Positions 35,015 to 43,585 of a stretch of 64,000 nt of DNA are shown here, piece after piece; position 1 is the first letter of the stretch, and every line of letters starts with the position of its first letter. Source of the stretch: Pseudooceanicola endophyticus (GTDB taxonomy: Bacteria > Pseudomonadota > Alphaproteobacteria > Rhodobacterales > Rhodobacteraceae). The stretch lies in assembly GCF_018760365.1 (NCBI RefSeq), contig NZ_JAHIAB010000008.1:1-64000 (forward strand), in the 5' to 3' direction. The notes under the pieces are model-generated. The model saw nothing but the letters and a program-made list of their open reading frames with translations. It was not told where the DNA came from and ran no database searches. The position numbers were made by a program, and so were the translations under genes.

Positions 35015-37250
35015 GATCGCCCAGCCCTTCCGCTTCGGCTCCAACGCCGGGCAGCCGGTGACCCGGCGCGACGGTATCGCCAAGGTGACCGGCGCCGCCG
35101 CCTTCGCCGCCGACACCGCACCTGCGGGCCTGCTGCACGCGCTCTGCGCCCCCGCCGCCATCGCCCGGGGCCGCGTCACCCATCTGGATATCGCCCGCGC
35201 CGAGTCCCATCCCGGCGTGGTGCGCGTGCTGACCCCCGCCAACCGCCCCTTCCTTGAGGGCGATCCCGCCGAAAAGCCCACCATGTTCTCGTTCCGGATC
35301 GAGGTCTTGCAGGACGACAGCGTGCGCTATGCCGGCCAGCCCATCGCCATGGTCCTGGCCGAAACCCCCGAGGCCGCCGCCGAGGGCGTGCGCCTGCTGA
35401 ACCCGCAATACGCCGCCGAAACGCCCCGGGTCACCCTGGACGAAGAGGCCGCCTACCCGGTGGAACCGGGCGGGTTCGGGCGCCCCGCCGCCACGCTGCA
35501 CGGCGATATCGAGGCGGCCCATGGGGCGGCGACCCGGGCGCTGGATGTGACCTACACGACCGCGCCGCAGTACCATAACGCCATGGAAACCCACGCGGTC
35601 GTGGCGGAATGGACGGGGGACCGGCTGCACCTGGCGCTGCCCAGCCAGGCCCTGGCCATGTCCTGCGCCGCCTATGCCTGGTTCTTCGGCATCCCGGTCG
35701 AGAACGTCACCCTCTCCAGCCCCTATCTGGGCGGCGGCTTCGGCTCCAAGGCGATCCCCACCGGCCCGCAGGTGCTGGCAATCCTGGCGGCGCGCGTCCT
35801 GGGCCGCCCGGTGAAGCTGATGCTGCCGCGCGCCCAGATGTTCGGCCCCACCGGCCATCGCGGCGCCACCCGGCAGCGGCTGCGGCTGGGGATCGACGAT
35901 GATTTCGCGCTGACCGCGCTGGATCACGACAGCCTGTCCGAGACCTCAAGCTTCGACGATTTCCACGAACCTGCCGCCAATGCCTCCCAGGGGCTCTATG
36001 CGGCGCAGGCGCTGCGCTCGACCCACCGGGGCGTGCGGCTGGATGTCGGCACCCCCGGCCCGATGCGCGCGCCCGGAGAGGCCTCGGGCTCCGCCGCGCT
36101 GGAATGCGCCATGGACGAGATGGCCGAGCAGGCGGGCCTCGATCCGCTGGCCTTCCGGCTGCTGAACTATGCCGAGACGGAGCCCGGCACCGGGCGGCCC
36201 TATTCCTCCAAGGCGCTGCGGGACTGCTACCGACTGGGAGCCGAGCGTTTCGGCTGGGCGCACCGCCCGCTGACGCCGCGCCAGATGCGTGACGCCGAGG
36301 GCATGCTGGTGGGCTGGGGCATGGGCACGGCGCTGTTCCCGGCGCCGATGTTCCAGGCCCAGGCCCGCGCCACGCTGAACCCCGACGGCACCGCCCTGGT
36401 CGAGACCGCCGCCGCCGACATGGGCCAGGGTGCCTGGACGGCGCTGGCGCAGATCGCCGCCGATGCGCTTGGCCTGCCGCTGGAGAAGGTGACCTTCCAT
36501 TCCGGCCATTCCTCTCTGCCCGATGGCGGGGTCGCCGGGGGATCGGGGCATACCGCCACCGCCGGCGGCGCGCTCCATGCCGCCGGGACCGACGTGATCC
36601 GCCAGCTGGCGGAGATCGCCACCGCCGATCCGGCCTCTCCGCTGCATGGCGCCGGCAATGCCCGGGTCGCGGCCCGCGACGGACAGCTGTTCCTGGTGGA
36701 TGACGAAACCCGCGCCGAGGCCTTCGAGGCGATCCTGGCCCGGCATGGCGGCCAGTCCCTGACCGGGGGCGGCAGCGCCGCGCGTCCGCCCGAGGATGCG
36801 CAGCGCCACGCCATGTCCTCTCATGGCGCGGTCTTTGCCGAGGTGAAGGTGGATCCGGAGCTGTGTCAGGTGCGTGTCACCCGTCTGGTCGGGGCCTTTG
36901 CCGCCGGACGGATCATCAACCCGCGCCTGGCCGACAGCCAGCTTTACGGCGGCATGATCTGGGGCATCGGCATGGCGCTTCACGAGGAGGCGCATCACGA
37001 TCCGCGCACCGGGCGGGTGCTGAATGCCGATCTGGCGGGCTACCACGTGCCGGTGAATGCCGACGTGACCGGCCTTGAGGTGCTGACCGTGCACGAGGAG
37101 GATCCCCATGTGAACATCCTCGGCATCAAGGGCGTCGGAGAAATCGGCGTCACCGGCACCGTCGGCGCCATCGGCAATGCGATCTGGCACGCCACCGGCA
37201 AGCGCATCCGCCGCTTTCCGATCCGGATCGAGGATCTGCTGGCCGAATGA
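35007..37250 (+). CDS. Molybdenum hydroxylase large subunit, Moco-binding (PaoC/XdhB-like)
   Basis: 747 aa. The N-terminal RRDGIAKVTGAAAFAADT, the substrate-channel region with LGGGFGSKA (about 240) and the C-terminal GIKGVGEIGVTG (about 712, containing the catalytic Glu) identify the molybdopterin subunit of the xanthine-oxidase family. AGGAGG precedes the ATG at 35007, which overlaps the FAD-subunit gene by 8 bp. PaoABC oxidises aromatic aldehydes to acids; the location beside pobA and the coumarate cluster makes an aromatic aldehyde a reasonable guess, but an N-heterocycle is also possible. Confidence 0.93.
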   Translation: MPEIAQPFRFGSNAGQPVTRRDGIAKVTGAAAFAADTAPAGLLHALCAPAAIARGRVTHLDIARAESHPGVVRVLTPANRPFLEGDPAEKPTMFSFRIEVLQDDSVRYAGQPIAMVLAETPEAAAEGVRLLNPQYAAETPRVTLDEEAAYPVEPGGFGRPAATLHGDIEAAHGAATRALDVTYTTAPQYHNAMETHAVVAEWTGDRLHLALPSQALAMSCAAYAWFFGIPVENVTLSSPYLGGGFGSKAIPTGPQVLAILAARVLGRPVKLMLPRAQMFGPTGHRGATRQRLRLGIDDDFALTALDHDSLSETSSFDDFHEPAANASQGLYAAQALRSTHRGVRLDVGTPGPMRAPGEASGSAALECAMDEMAEQAGLDPLAFRLLNYAETEPGTGRPYSSKALRDCYRLGAERFGWAHRPLTPRQMRDAEGMLVGWGMGTALFPAPMFQAQARATLNPDGTALVETAAADMGQGAWTALAQIAADALGLPLEKVTFHSGHSSLPDGGVAGGSGHTATAGGALHAAGTDVIRQLAEIATADPASPLHGAGNARVAARDGQLFLVDDETRAEAFEAILARHGGQSLTGGGSAARPPEDAQRHAMSSHGAVFAEVKVDPELCQVRVTRLVGAFAAGRIINPRLADSQLYGGMIWGIGMALHEEAHHDPRTGRVLNADLAGYHVPVNADVTGLEVLTVHEEDPHVNILGIKGVGEIGVTGTVGAIGNAIWHATGKRIRRFPIRIEDLLAE

Positions 37251-37256
37251 GCCACC

Positions 37257-37280
37257 GCGGGGGGCCGCAACGCCCCCCGC
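37257..37280 (+). terminator. Hairpin after the molybdenum hydroxylase operon
   Basis: Perfect 9-bp stem (37257-37265 with 37272-37280), 6-base loop, seven bases after the stop. No clear T-run follows. I see no FMN-riboswitch signature in the rest of the 144-bp gap before the riboflavin synthase gene. Confidence 0.55.
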
Positions 37281-37394
37281 CCTGCCTGCGATCACGGCGC
37301 CCCTGCAAGGGCGCACCGATCAAGGGGCGGGAAACCCTTTCGCCCGGGCCCGGCTGCGCTTATCTGTCGGGCAACGAACCGAAAGGGCCACAGC

Positions 37395-38024
37395 ATGTAC
37401 ACCGGCATCGTCCAGACCGTCGCCTCCGTCGCCTCCGTGACAGAGCACAAGGGTTTCCGCAGCTTCGTCATCGACATTGATCCGGACCACCTGGAGGATC
37501 TGAAGATCGGCGGCAGCGTCGCCATTGAGGGGGTCTGCCTCTCGGCAACCGTGATCGAGGGCTCGAAGGTCTCTTTCGATGCCATGACCATGACGCTGGA
37601 GCGCACCAACCTGTCCCGCCTCGCCCCCGGCATGGCCGTCAATGTCGAACGCTCTGCCAAGATGTCGGACGAGAACGGCGGCCATCCGATTGCCGGCCAC
37701 ATCTCCTGCACCGCCGAGATCGTGGCGCTGAAGACCGAGGAGGACGGCGCCTTCCTGCGTTTCCGCGTGCCCGCCGAATGGTCGAAATACATCTTCGACC
37801 GGGGCTTCATCGCGATCAACGGCGCCAGCCTGACCGTCGCCGAGGCGGAAGGCCAGGAGTTCACCGTCTACCTGATCCCCGAGACCCTGCGCCAGACCAC
37901 CTTCCGCGACTACCAACCCGGCGATCACGTCAATATCGAGGTCGATCACCAGACCAAGGTCACCGTCGACGTGATGGAGCGGACTCTGGAAAGGCTGATG
38001 CCGCAATACCTTGGCGGGCGCTGA
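37395..38024 (+). CDS. ribE: Riboflavin synthase, alpha chain type
   Basis: 209 aa with two lumazine-binding barrels. The first starts MYTGIVQ and contains the EGVCLSAT and SDENGGHPIAGHIS stretches; the second contains FIAINGASLTVAEAE and LIPETLRQTTF. It dismutates two 6,7-dimethyl-8-ribityllumazine to riboflavin. It stands alone, without ribD, ribBA or ribH, so it may be a second copy. The location after a flavin-containing hydroxylase operon may be coincidental. AACCGAAAGG precedes the ATG. Confidence 0.92.
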   Translation: MYTGIVQTVASVASVTEHKGFRSFVIDIDPDHLEDLKIGGSVAIEGVCLSATVIEGSKVSFDAMTMTLERTNLSRLAPGMAVNVERSAKMSDENGGHPIAGHISCTAEIVALKTEEDGAFLRFRVPAEWSKYIFDRGFIAINGASLTVAEAEGQEFTVYLIPETLRQTTFRDYQPGDHVNIEVDHQTKVTVDVMERTLERLMPQYLGGR

Positions 38025-38237
38025 GCCGCGCCGCCTCGCCTGATGCGGCAGGCTGAGCCAAAGCTTGCCCAGCCGCGCCCCCTGCCCCCGGACCCGCCTT
38101 GCGGGTTCCCAGGGGACACGGCACACCGCGCTGACGCTACGTGCCAGGATTTTTTTCACGAAATCGGATTTTTTCGGAACGGAACCCGACGGCCGCTGCG
38201 TTCAATACCTATCGCAATCAGGCAAGTGACCATAATC

Positions 38238-38690
38238 ATGAACAAGACTTTTGCACTCGCAGTGACCGCCCTTCTGGCCTTCGGCCCGGTCTCCGGCGCC
38301 TTCGCGCAGACCCAGGGCAACATGCAGCAGCAGCAGGATTGCACCTCCAAGTCCGGCTGCAAGGATCAGAAATCCACCCAGCAGAAACAGCATTCCACCG
38401 CCCCGGCGACCTCGACCACGCCGAAGGCCTCGAGCCACCAGACCGCGACCAAGCAGCAGCCCGCAGCGCAGTCTTCCTCGACCGCGAAGGCCGCCACCAG
38501 CAAGGCCAAGGCGCCCAAGGTCGGCGAAAGCGGCAAGTCCGGCCACAAGTTCACCCCGGCTGCGAACAGCAAGCTGGGCAAGGCCCCCTCGGGCCAGGAA
38601 TATCGCGTCGTCAACGACTATGTCGTGCTGATCACCAAGACCACCCAGGCCATTGCCAAGGTCGTCGGCCCCGCCGCCAACTACAAGTAA
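38238..38690 (+). CDS. Small exported protein, low-complexity Lys/Gln/Ser/Thr/Ala linker
   Basis: 150 aa. A signal peptide (MNKTFALAVTALLAFGPVSGAFA) is followed by QxxxQQQQ, two cysteines (DCTSKSGCKD, about 34-40) and a long Ala/Lys/Ser/Thr/Gln-rich basic segment. The last 25 residues (EYRVVNDYVVLI...IAKVVG) resemble the short beta-motif at the end of DUF1236/RcnB-like periplasmic proteins. Function unknown. The gene has its own upstream region with T-rich repeats and a strong terminator, so it is probably monocistronic. Confidence 0.78.
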   Translation: MNKTFALAVTALLAFGPVSGAFAQTQGNMQQQQDCTSKSGCKDQKSTQQKQHSTAPATSTTPKASSHQTATKQQPAAQSSSTAKAATSKAKAPKVGESGKSGHKFTPAANSKLGKAPSGQEYRVVNDYVVLITKTTQAIAKVVGPAANYK

Positions 38691-38713
38691 TCGCAGCGTT
38701 ACCGCGCAATGAG

Positions 38714-38733
38714 AGGCCCCCTTCGGGGGGCCT
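38714..38733 (+). terminator. Rho-independent terminator after the small exported protein gene
   Basis: AGGCCCCC-TTCG-GGGGGCCT stem-loop (8 bp, UUCG tetraloop) followed by TT, 23 bp after the stop. It also lies just beyond the end of the convergent LysR gene, so may act in both directions. Confidence 0.82.
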
Positions 38734-38741
38734 TTCCCGTG

Positions 38742-39623
38742 TCAGGCGCCAGGCGTCACCAGGTGGTCGATCAGCAGCCGCAGCCGCCGGGGCAAGGCCC
38801 GGGCCGCCGGCCAGACCAGGAAGAATTCGCCGGTCTCGTCCACTTCCTCCTCCAGCACCCGCGCCAGCCGGCCCCGGGCCAGGTCCTCTGCCAGGATGAA
38901 ATCGGGCAGCCAGGCGATGCCCATCCCCGCCACCGCCGCCGTCCGCGCGCCCTCGATCGCGGTCGTCACCAGGCGCGGGGCCGACAGGTCCAGCACCCGG
39001 CCATCACGCGCCAGCCAGGGTTGCAGCCGCCCGGTTTCGGAAAAGCGGAAAGTGATGCGGTCATGGGCTTCCAGCGTTTCCAGTGTCGGGGTGCCATGTG
39101 CCGCCAGATAGCCGGGCGCGGCAAAAAGACCATGGCGATAGCTGCCGAAGCGCCGATGTTTCAGGCTGCTGTCGCGCAGCGGCCCGTTGCGGATGCCCAG
39201 GTCCACCCCCTCCTGGATCAGGTCCACCATGGTATCGGCAAAGCGGATGTCCAGCCGCACCCCCGGATAGCGCGCCAGAAAGTCCTTCAGCCGCGCGTTG
39301 ACCAGGTGATAGCCCACCAGCGGCACCGTCAGAACCACCGGCCCCTCGATCCGCTCGGTCCTGTCGCGCGCCTCCGAGACGACCTCTTCCAGCATGTCGA
39401 GCGCCGGGGCCAGTCCCGTCAGAAGATGCCGCCCGGCCTCCGTCAGCTCAAGCTGGCGGGTGGTGCGGCGGAACAGCGCCAGCTCCATCTCCTCCTCCAG
39501 CCGCTGGATCGCCTTGCCCACCGCCGAGGCCGAGACCCCCAGCCGACGCCCCGCCGCCGCGAAGGAACCGAGCCGCGCCGTGGTGGCGAAACTTTCCAGA
39601 AGGGTCAGGCTGGGCAGCGCCAT
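38742..39623 (-). CDS. LysR-family transcriptional regulator
   Basis: 293 aa. The N-terminal helix-turn-helix is LESFATTARLGSFAAAGRRLGVSASAVGKAIQRLEEEM (split), followed by the two-lobed periplasmic-binding-like effector domain. It is divergent from the MFS exporter gene at 39728, the usual arrangement for a LysR regulator and its target. Confidence 0.93.
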   Translation of the reverse strand: MALPSLTLLESFATTARLGSFAAAGRRLGVSASAVGKAIQRLEEEMELALFRRTTRQLELTEAGRHLLTGLAPALDMLEEVVSEARDRTERIEGPVVLTVPLVGYHLVNARLKDFLARYPGVRLDIRFADTMVDLIQEGVDLGIRNGPLRDSSLKHRRFGSYRHGLFAAPGYLAAHGTPTLETLEAHDRITFRFSETGRLQPWLARDGRVLDLSAPRLVTTAIEGARTAAVAGMGIAWLPDFILAEDLARGRLARVLEEEVDETGEFFLVWPAARALPRRLRLLIDHLVTPGA

Positions 39624-39640
39624 TCGGGAATTCCTATCCT

Positions 39641-39675
39641 GAATATACGGAATTAATGGATTATTACGGATATTT
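39641..39675. promoter_or_regulatory. AT-rich divergent promoter/LysR operator region
   Basis: An AT-rich stretch in the 104-bp lysR/MFS gap with two TACGGA copies (39646-39651 and 39665-39670), spaced 19 bp and separated by AT-rich sequence. It is the only sequence in the gap that looks like a regulator site. The exact LysR box cannot be fixed by eye. Confidence 0.5.
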
Positions 39676-39727
39676 CCTTGGGTCGTACAGTGCCTGGGTC
39701 TCTCCCCGGACCTGCAAGGAGTTCCCG

Positions 39728-41170
39728 ATGACCCATGTCCTTCCTCCCCTCGCGCGGCACGCCGCCACGCACAGGCGGATGGTGCTGTCGATCTGCCTGG
39801 CTGCCGCCGTCATGCCGATGACCTTCACCGGCGGCGCCATCGCCACGCCCGAGCTGGGGCGCAGTTTCCAGAACACCGGCCCGGCGCTGAGCTGGGTCGT
39901 AAACGCCTTCATGATGGTCTTCGGAGCCCTGCCGCTGATCGCCGGGGCGCTGGCCGACCGGATCGGCCGGCGGCGGGTGTTCCGCTTTGGCGTGACGGGC
40001 TTTGCACTGACCGGCGTCGCACTGGCCCTCGCGCCCTCCCTGCTGGTGATCGACCTGCTGCGCGGGCTTCAGGGGGTCTTTGCCGCCGCCACGCTGGCGG
40101 GCGGCACGGCGGTTCTGGCGCAGATCCCCGACGAGGGACCCCGGCGCCGCGCCTTCTCGATGATCGGGGCGACCTTCGGACTGGGGCTGGCCTTCGGACC
40201 GCTGGTCGCGGGCTGGGCCCTGTCGCTGGGCGGCTGGCGCGGCGTCTTCCTGGCCGCCTCGGCGCTGGCCGTTGCCTCTCTGATCAGCGGGGCGGGGGCC
40301 GTGCCGGAAAGCCGGGCACCGCAGGCCGGACGCTTCGATGCACCCGGGGCGGCCCTGTTCGCCGGGCTTCTGTGCAGCCTGACCGCCTGGGCGATCCTGG
40401 TGCCGCAAAGCGGCCTGATCGCGGGACCGCAGGGCCTGCTGATCGCCGCCTTCGTGCTGCTGCTGATCGCCTTCATCGCCTGGGAACGCCGCTGCCCGGC
40501 GCCGATGTTCGACCTTACCCTGCTGCGCGACCCGGCCTTCCTGGGGGTGCAGGCCCTGCCGGTCGCCACCTGCTTCGGCTTCGTCTCGCTTCTGGTGATC
40601 GTGCCGGTCCAGCTGATCGGCGCCGGCCATTCCGAAGTCATGGCCGCGGCAATCTCCCTGGCGCTCTCGGCGCCGGTCTTTCTGGTGCCGATGCTGCTGG
40701 CACGCTTCAGCCCGCCCCGGCGCGACCGTCTGATCGCGGGCGGGCTGTCGCTGGCCGCGCTCGGGCTGTTCGCCCTGGGGCTGACGCCCTTCGACGGATC
40801 CCTGGCGGCGCTGATCCCGGCCCTGCTGCTGATCGGTCTCGGCTCGGGCCTGCCCTGGGGGCTGATGGACGGCCTCGCGATCGAGGTGGCACCGCGCGAC
40901 AAGGCGGGCGTCGCGACGGGGATGTTCTCGACCGTGCGGGTCGCCTCCGAGGGGATCGTGCTGGCGCTGGTCTCGGCGATCTATGCCGGGCTGATCACCT
41001 GGCTGGGTGGCACCGACAGCGCCACCGCCTCGGGGATCGTGGCGGGCGGCGCGGTGCCCCGGGCGCTGCATCCGGCGGTGACCGAGGCCTGTCGGGCCCT
41101 GTTCTGGGGCCTTGCCGCGCTGACGCTGCTGATGGCGCTGCTGATCCGCCGCAGGCTCGGCCCGCGCTGA
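39728..41170 (+). CDS. MFS multidrug-type transporter
   Basis: 480 aa, highly hydrophobic, about 14 membrane segments as in the DHA2 drug:H+ antiporter family. Motif A is ADRIGRRRVFRFG (loop 2-3), and GATFGLGLAFGPLVAGW resembles the antiporter motif C region. The start at 39728 follows AAGGAG; the frame extends further upstream without protein-like sequence. Divergent from the LysR gene, which probably controls it. Substrate unknown. Confidence 0.88.
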   Translation: MTHVLPPLARHAATHRRMVLSICLAAAVMPMTFTGGAIATPELGRSFQNTGPALSWVVNAFMMVFGALPLIAGALADRIGRRRVFRFGVTGFALTGVALALAPSLLVIDLLRGLQGVFAAATLAGGTAVLAQIPDEGPRRRAFSMIGATFGLGLAFGPLVAGWALSLGGWRGVFLAASALAVASLISGAGAVPESRAPQAGRFDAPGAALFAGLLCSLTAWAILVPQSGLIAGPQGLLIAAFVLLLIAFIAWERRCPAPMFDLTLLRDPAFLGVQALPVATCFGFVSLLVIVPVQLIGAGHSEVMAAAISLALSAPVFLVPMLLARFSPPRRDRLIAGGLSLAALGLFALGLTPFDGSLAALIPALLLIGLGSGLPWGLMDGLAIEVAPRDKAGVATGMFSTVRVASEGIVLALVSAIYAGLITWLGGTDSATASGIVAGGAVPRALHPAVTEACRALFWGLAALTLLMALLIRRRLGPR

Positions 41171-41188
41171 ACACGGGCCGGGGCCGGC

Positions 41189-41641
41189 TTATTTCGCAGC
41201 CATCGCGTGGCTCTTCTTGGCTGCGGCCGACATCTCGGTCGCGGCGGCGGAGAACACCTTGTTGGCCTCGTCCGTGACATCCTTGAGCGCCGCGATCGTC
41301 AGCTCGACCGTGTCGACCTGCATCTTCTTGGAGATCTCGGCAAAGGCCGCGAGATGCTCTGAGGAAAGCGCCGAACAGGAGGCCATGCATTCCGACATTG
41401 CCTCGACATAGGCGGCGGGTTCCTTCTTGGCCTTGGTCAGCTCGTAGAGCTCGGCGATGGTGCCCTTGCTCCATTTCGAGGCAAGATCGGCAGCCTTTCC
41501 GGAGGCTTCGATCACGGCACCGGCGAAATCCTCGCCAAAGCTGGCCTGCGCCTTGAAGGCCTTTTCCATCGCGCTGTTGTCAACCGGGAAGGACCCCATG
41601 AAATCCTTCATGATTGCGGAGAAGTCCTGAGCTTTTGCCAT
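41189..41641 (-). CDS. Phasin family protein (PHB granule-associated)
   Basis: 150 aa, almost wholly amphipathic helix, Ala/Lys/Glu-rich, with FKAQASFGEDFAGAVIEASGKAADLASKW (split), typical of phasin_2 proteins. Phasins coat polyhydroxybutyrate granules and limit their size. The ATG at 41641 follows GGGAGGAA. The upstream gap has TGC-rich repeats like those bound by PhaR in Paracoccus denitrificans. It implies that the host stores PHB. Confidence 0.85.
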   Translation of the reverse strand: MAKAQDFSAIMKDFMGSFPVDNSAMEKAFKAQASFGEDFAGAVIEASGKAADLASKWSKGTIAELYELTKAKKEPAAYVEAMSECMASCSALSSEHLAAFAEISKKMQVDTVELTIAALKDVTDEANKVFSAAATEMSAAAKKSHAMAAK

Positions 41642-41717
41642 TGGTTCCTCCCATACTGGCAGCGGAACAGGTGTCCGGCCGGAAAGACCGCACTGCCGTC
41701 CCATGGTCATAGTGGAA

Positions 41718-41756
41718 TGCTGCAGCGCAGAAATGCAAGGAATTTCTCGGCAATGC
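41718..41756 (-). promoter_or_regulatory. TGC-rich region upstream of the phasin gene, candidate PhaR site
   Basis: TGCTGCAGCGCA, ATGCAAGG and CAATGCTA lie within 40 bases, 75-115 bp before the phasin start. PhaR of Paracoccus denitrificans recognises TGC-rich DNA at phasin promoters. The assignment is by analogy. Confidence 0.5.
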
Positions 41757-41808
41757 TACGGGCTGCGAGCGCATTTGCCCGCAGCCGCCGTCTTTGTCCC
41801 GGGGGCCC

Positions 41809-42552
41809 TCAGCGCCACCAGACCAGCCGCGCATCGAGCGCCGCGAGGAGACCGTACAGCACCAGACTGCCTGCCGAGGCCACCAGAACCGCCGCCCAGA
41901 CCGTTACGTAATCCACCACCGAGGTCGCCTGGTAGATCACCTGACCGATGCCGGAATAGGCGCCCAGCATCTCGGTCACGATGACGGTGATGGTGGCGCG
42001 CGACAGGCCCACCCGCATCCCCGTCATGATCGAGGGCATGGCAGCGGGCAGTTGCAGCTTCAGCAGCACCTTGAAGCGGCTGGCCCCGAAGCTGCGCAGC
42101 AGGTTCACCTGATCGCGAGGGCTGGATTGCAGGCCGGTCACGGCATTCAGCAGCACAGCGAAGCTGACCGCCAGCGCCGCCATGGCGATCTTGGATTCAT
42201 CGCCCATGCCGAACCAGATCAGCGCCAGCGGCACGAAGGCCGCCGTCGGCACCGAGGAGATCGCCACCGCCACCGGCATGACGAAATCGTAGATCCAGCC
42301 CGACAGCACCATGACCACCGCCAGACCCAGCCCGATGGCCGTGCCGATGACGAAACCGATCAGCGTGTTGCCAAGGGTGACGGTGATGTTGCTGCCGAGC
42401 TTGTCGCTCTGGTCCCAGATGCCGCCGAAGATCTCGACCGGGCCGGGCAGGATGTAGGTGGGCAGCTTGAACATCAGCACCGCCAGCTGCCAGACCACGA
42501 ACAGCAGCAGCACCGAGATCGCCGGCATCAGGGCCTTCTTGAAACGGGTCAT
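41809..42552 (-). CDS. ABC transporter permease (SsuC/TauC/ThiX family), copy 1
   Basis: 247 aa, six membrane segments. The ATPase-contact EAA loop is LLRSFGASRFKVLLKLQLPAAMP (split about residues 140-162). It pairs with the second permease, whose gene ends next to it. No ATPase gene adjoins: the candidate partners are the binding protein at 45.9 kb and the ATPase at 61.4 kb. An imported pyrimidine-, amide- or sulfonate-like compound is typical for this family. Confidence 0.9.
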   Translation of the reverse strand: MTRFKKALMPAISVLLLFVVWQLAVLMFKLPTYILPGPVEIFGGIWDQSDKLGSNITVTLGNTLIGFVIGTAIGLGLAVVMVLSGWIYDFVMPVAVAISSVPTAAFVPLALIWFGMGDESKIAMAALAVSFAVLLNAVTGLQSSPRDQVNLLRSFGASRFKVLLKLQLPAAMPSIMTGMRVGLSRATITVIVTEMLGAYSGIGQVIYQATSVVDYVTVWAAVLVASAGSLVLYGLLAALDARLVWWR

Positions 42553-42553
42553 G

Positions 42554-43315
42554 TCATTTCCACCAGATAAAGCGTTTCTCGATGCTGCTGAGCAGCACGA
42601 ACAGGATCTGCCCGATCACCCCCAGCAGCAGGATCAGCAGCCAGACGCGCTCGGTGTCCTCGAAGTAGAGGCTTTGCAGCAGCAGCGTGCCAAGGCCGGT
42701 GGTATCGCCGAACCATTCGCCGACCAGCGCGCCCACAAGGCTCAGCTGGATGCCGAGCTTGAGGCCCGTCATGATCGAGGACAGCGCCGTCGGCAGCGAC
42801 ACGGTGCGGAAGATCCGCATCTCGCTGGCGCCGAAGCTGCGCAGCAGGCGGATCAGCTCGGGGTCGGTACGATCCAGCCCCCGCGCGGTGTTCACCGCCA
42901 CCGGGAAGAAGGTAAGATAGAGCGCGATCACCACCTTGGAGGCCATGCCGTTGCCGAACCAGATCACCACGATGGCGCCGAAGGCGATGATCGGCACCGT
43001 CTGAAGCGCCACGAAGATCGGCAGCAGCATCTGCTCGGCCCGCTTGGAGCGCCAGAAGAGGATGCCGCTCAGGATGCCGATCAGCCCCCCGGCCAGGAAG
43101 CCGAAGAAGGTCTCGGTCAGGGTGTAGACGGTGCTGTGCAGCAGGTCGGTCCAGATCTTGGCGCCACTGGCCAGCACATCGGGCAGGGGCGGCAGGGTGC
43201 GCGCCGAGATGCCCAGCAGCGGCACCAGGATCAGCCACAGCAGGAGCACGATGGCCCCCACCGCCGGGGCGCTGCGCAGGACCCGCGCCGTGGGAGAGAG
43301 AGGTTTGTCGGTCAT
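42554..43315 (-). CDS. ABC transporter permease (SsuC/TauC/ThiX family), copy 2
   Basis: 253 aa, six membrane segments, EAA loop LLRSFGASEMRIFRTVSLPTA. The start is set at 43315, where MTDKPLSP begins; a longer open frame upstream runs through the regulatory gap and is not credible. It is co-directional with copy 1 and separated from it by 1 bp. The two probably form a heterodimeric channel. Divergent from the amidase gene across a gap that holds two TTTGCATACA elements. Confidence 0.9.
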   Translation of the reverse strand: MTDKPLSPTARVLRSAPAVGAIVLLLWLILVPLLGISARTLPPLPDVLASGAKIWTDLLHSTVYTLTETFFGFLAGGLIGILSGILFWRSKRAEQMLLPIFVALQTVPIIAFGAIVVIWFGNGMASKVVIALYLTFFPVAVNTARGLDRTDPELIRLLRSFGASEMRIFRTVSLPTALSSIMTGLKLGIQLSLVGALVGEWFGDTTGLGTLLLQSLYFEDTERVWLLILLLGVIGQILFVLLSSIEKRFIWWK

Positions 43316-43379
43316 ACGTCCATCTGTTCTGAGAGGCCGCCCTGCCCTGCGCCGGGGCTGCGAAGACAAAGGGCCATTG

Positions 43380-43390
43380 TTTGCATACAG
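43380..43390. promoter_or_regulatory. Candidate FCD-GntR operator A1 (TTTGCATACA)
   Basis: TTTGCATACAG in the 270-bp permease/amidase gap, 65 bp before the permease start. One of a set of TGCATAC/GTATGCA elements repeated in gaps of the 43-55 kb region. The rest of the gap has no gene. Confidence 0.6.
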
Positions 43391-43545
43391 AAAACGCCGT
43401 TCATTTCTCTTCCGCCAGAAATCTTGGTCAAACAGGCGCCCAAAATCCGTAATTTCGCGTGGGAGCCCGCTTGCATGACCGAAAATGCGGCGAATTTTCG
43501 CGAGGCCCTCCAAATTTTCGCCTTTCCGAATCCCCTGGTGATGAT

Positions 43546-43555
43546 TTTGCATACA
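43546..43555. promoter_or_regulatory. Candidate FCD-GntR operator A2 (TTTGCATACA)
   Basis: TTTGCATACA, identical over ten bases to element A1, 31 bp before the amidase start. Placement close to the start fits a repressor site. Confidence 0.6.
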
Positions 43556-43585
43556 CAGAAAGAGTGGGCGGCGTAGACCGATCCC

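Noticed and set aside
37251-37394. FMN riboswitch before riboflavin synthase
   Set aside because: The conserved FMN-element blocks are not present; only a GC-rich hairpin is seen.
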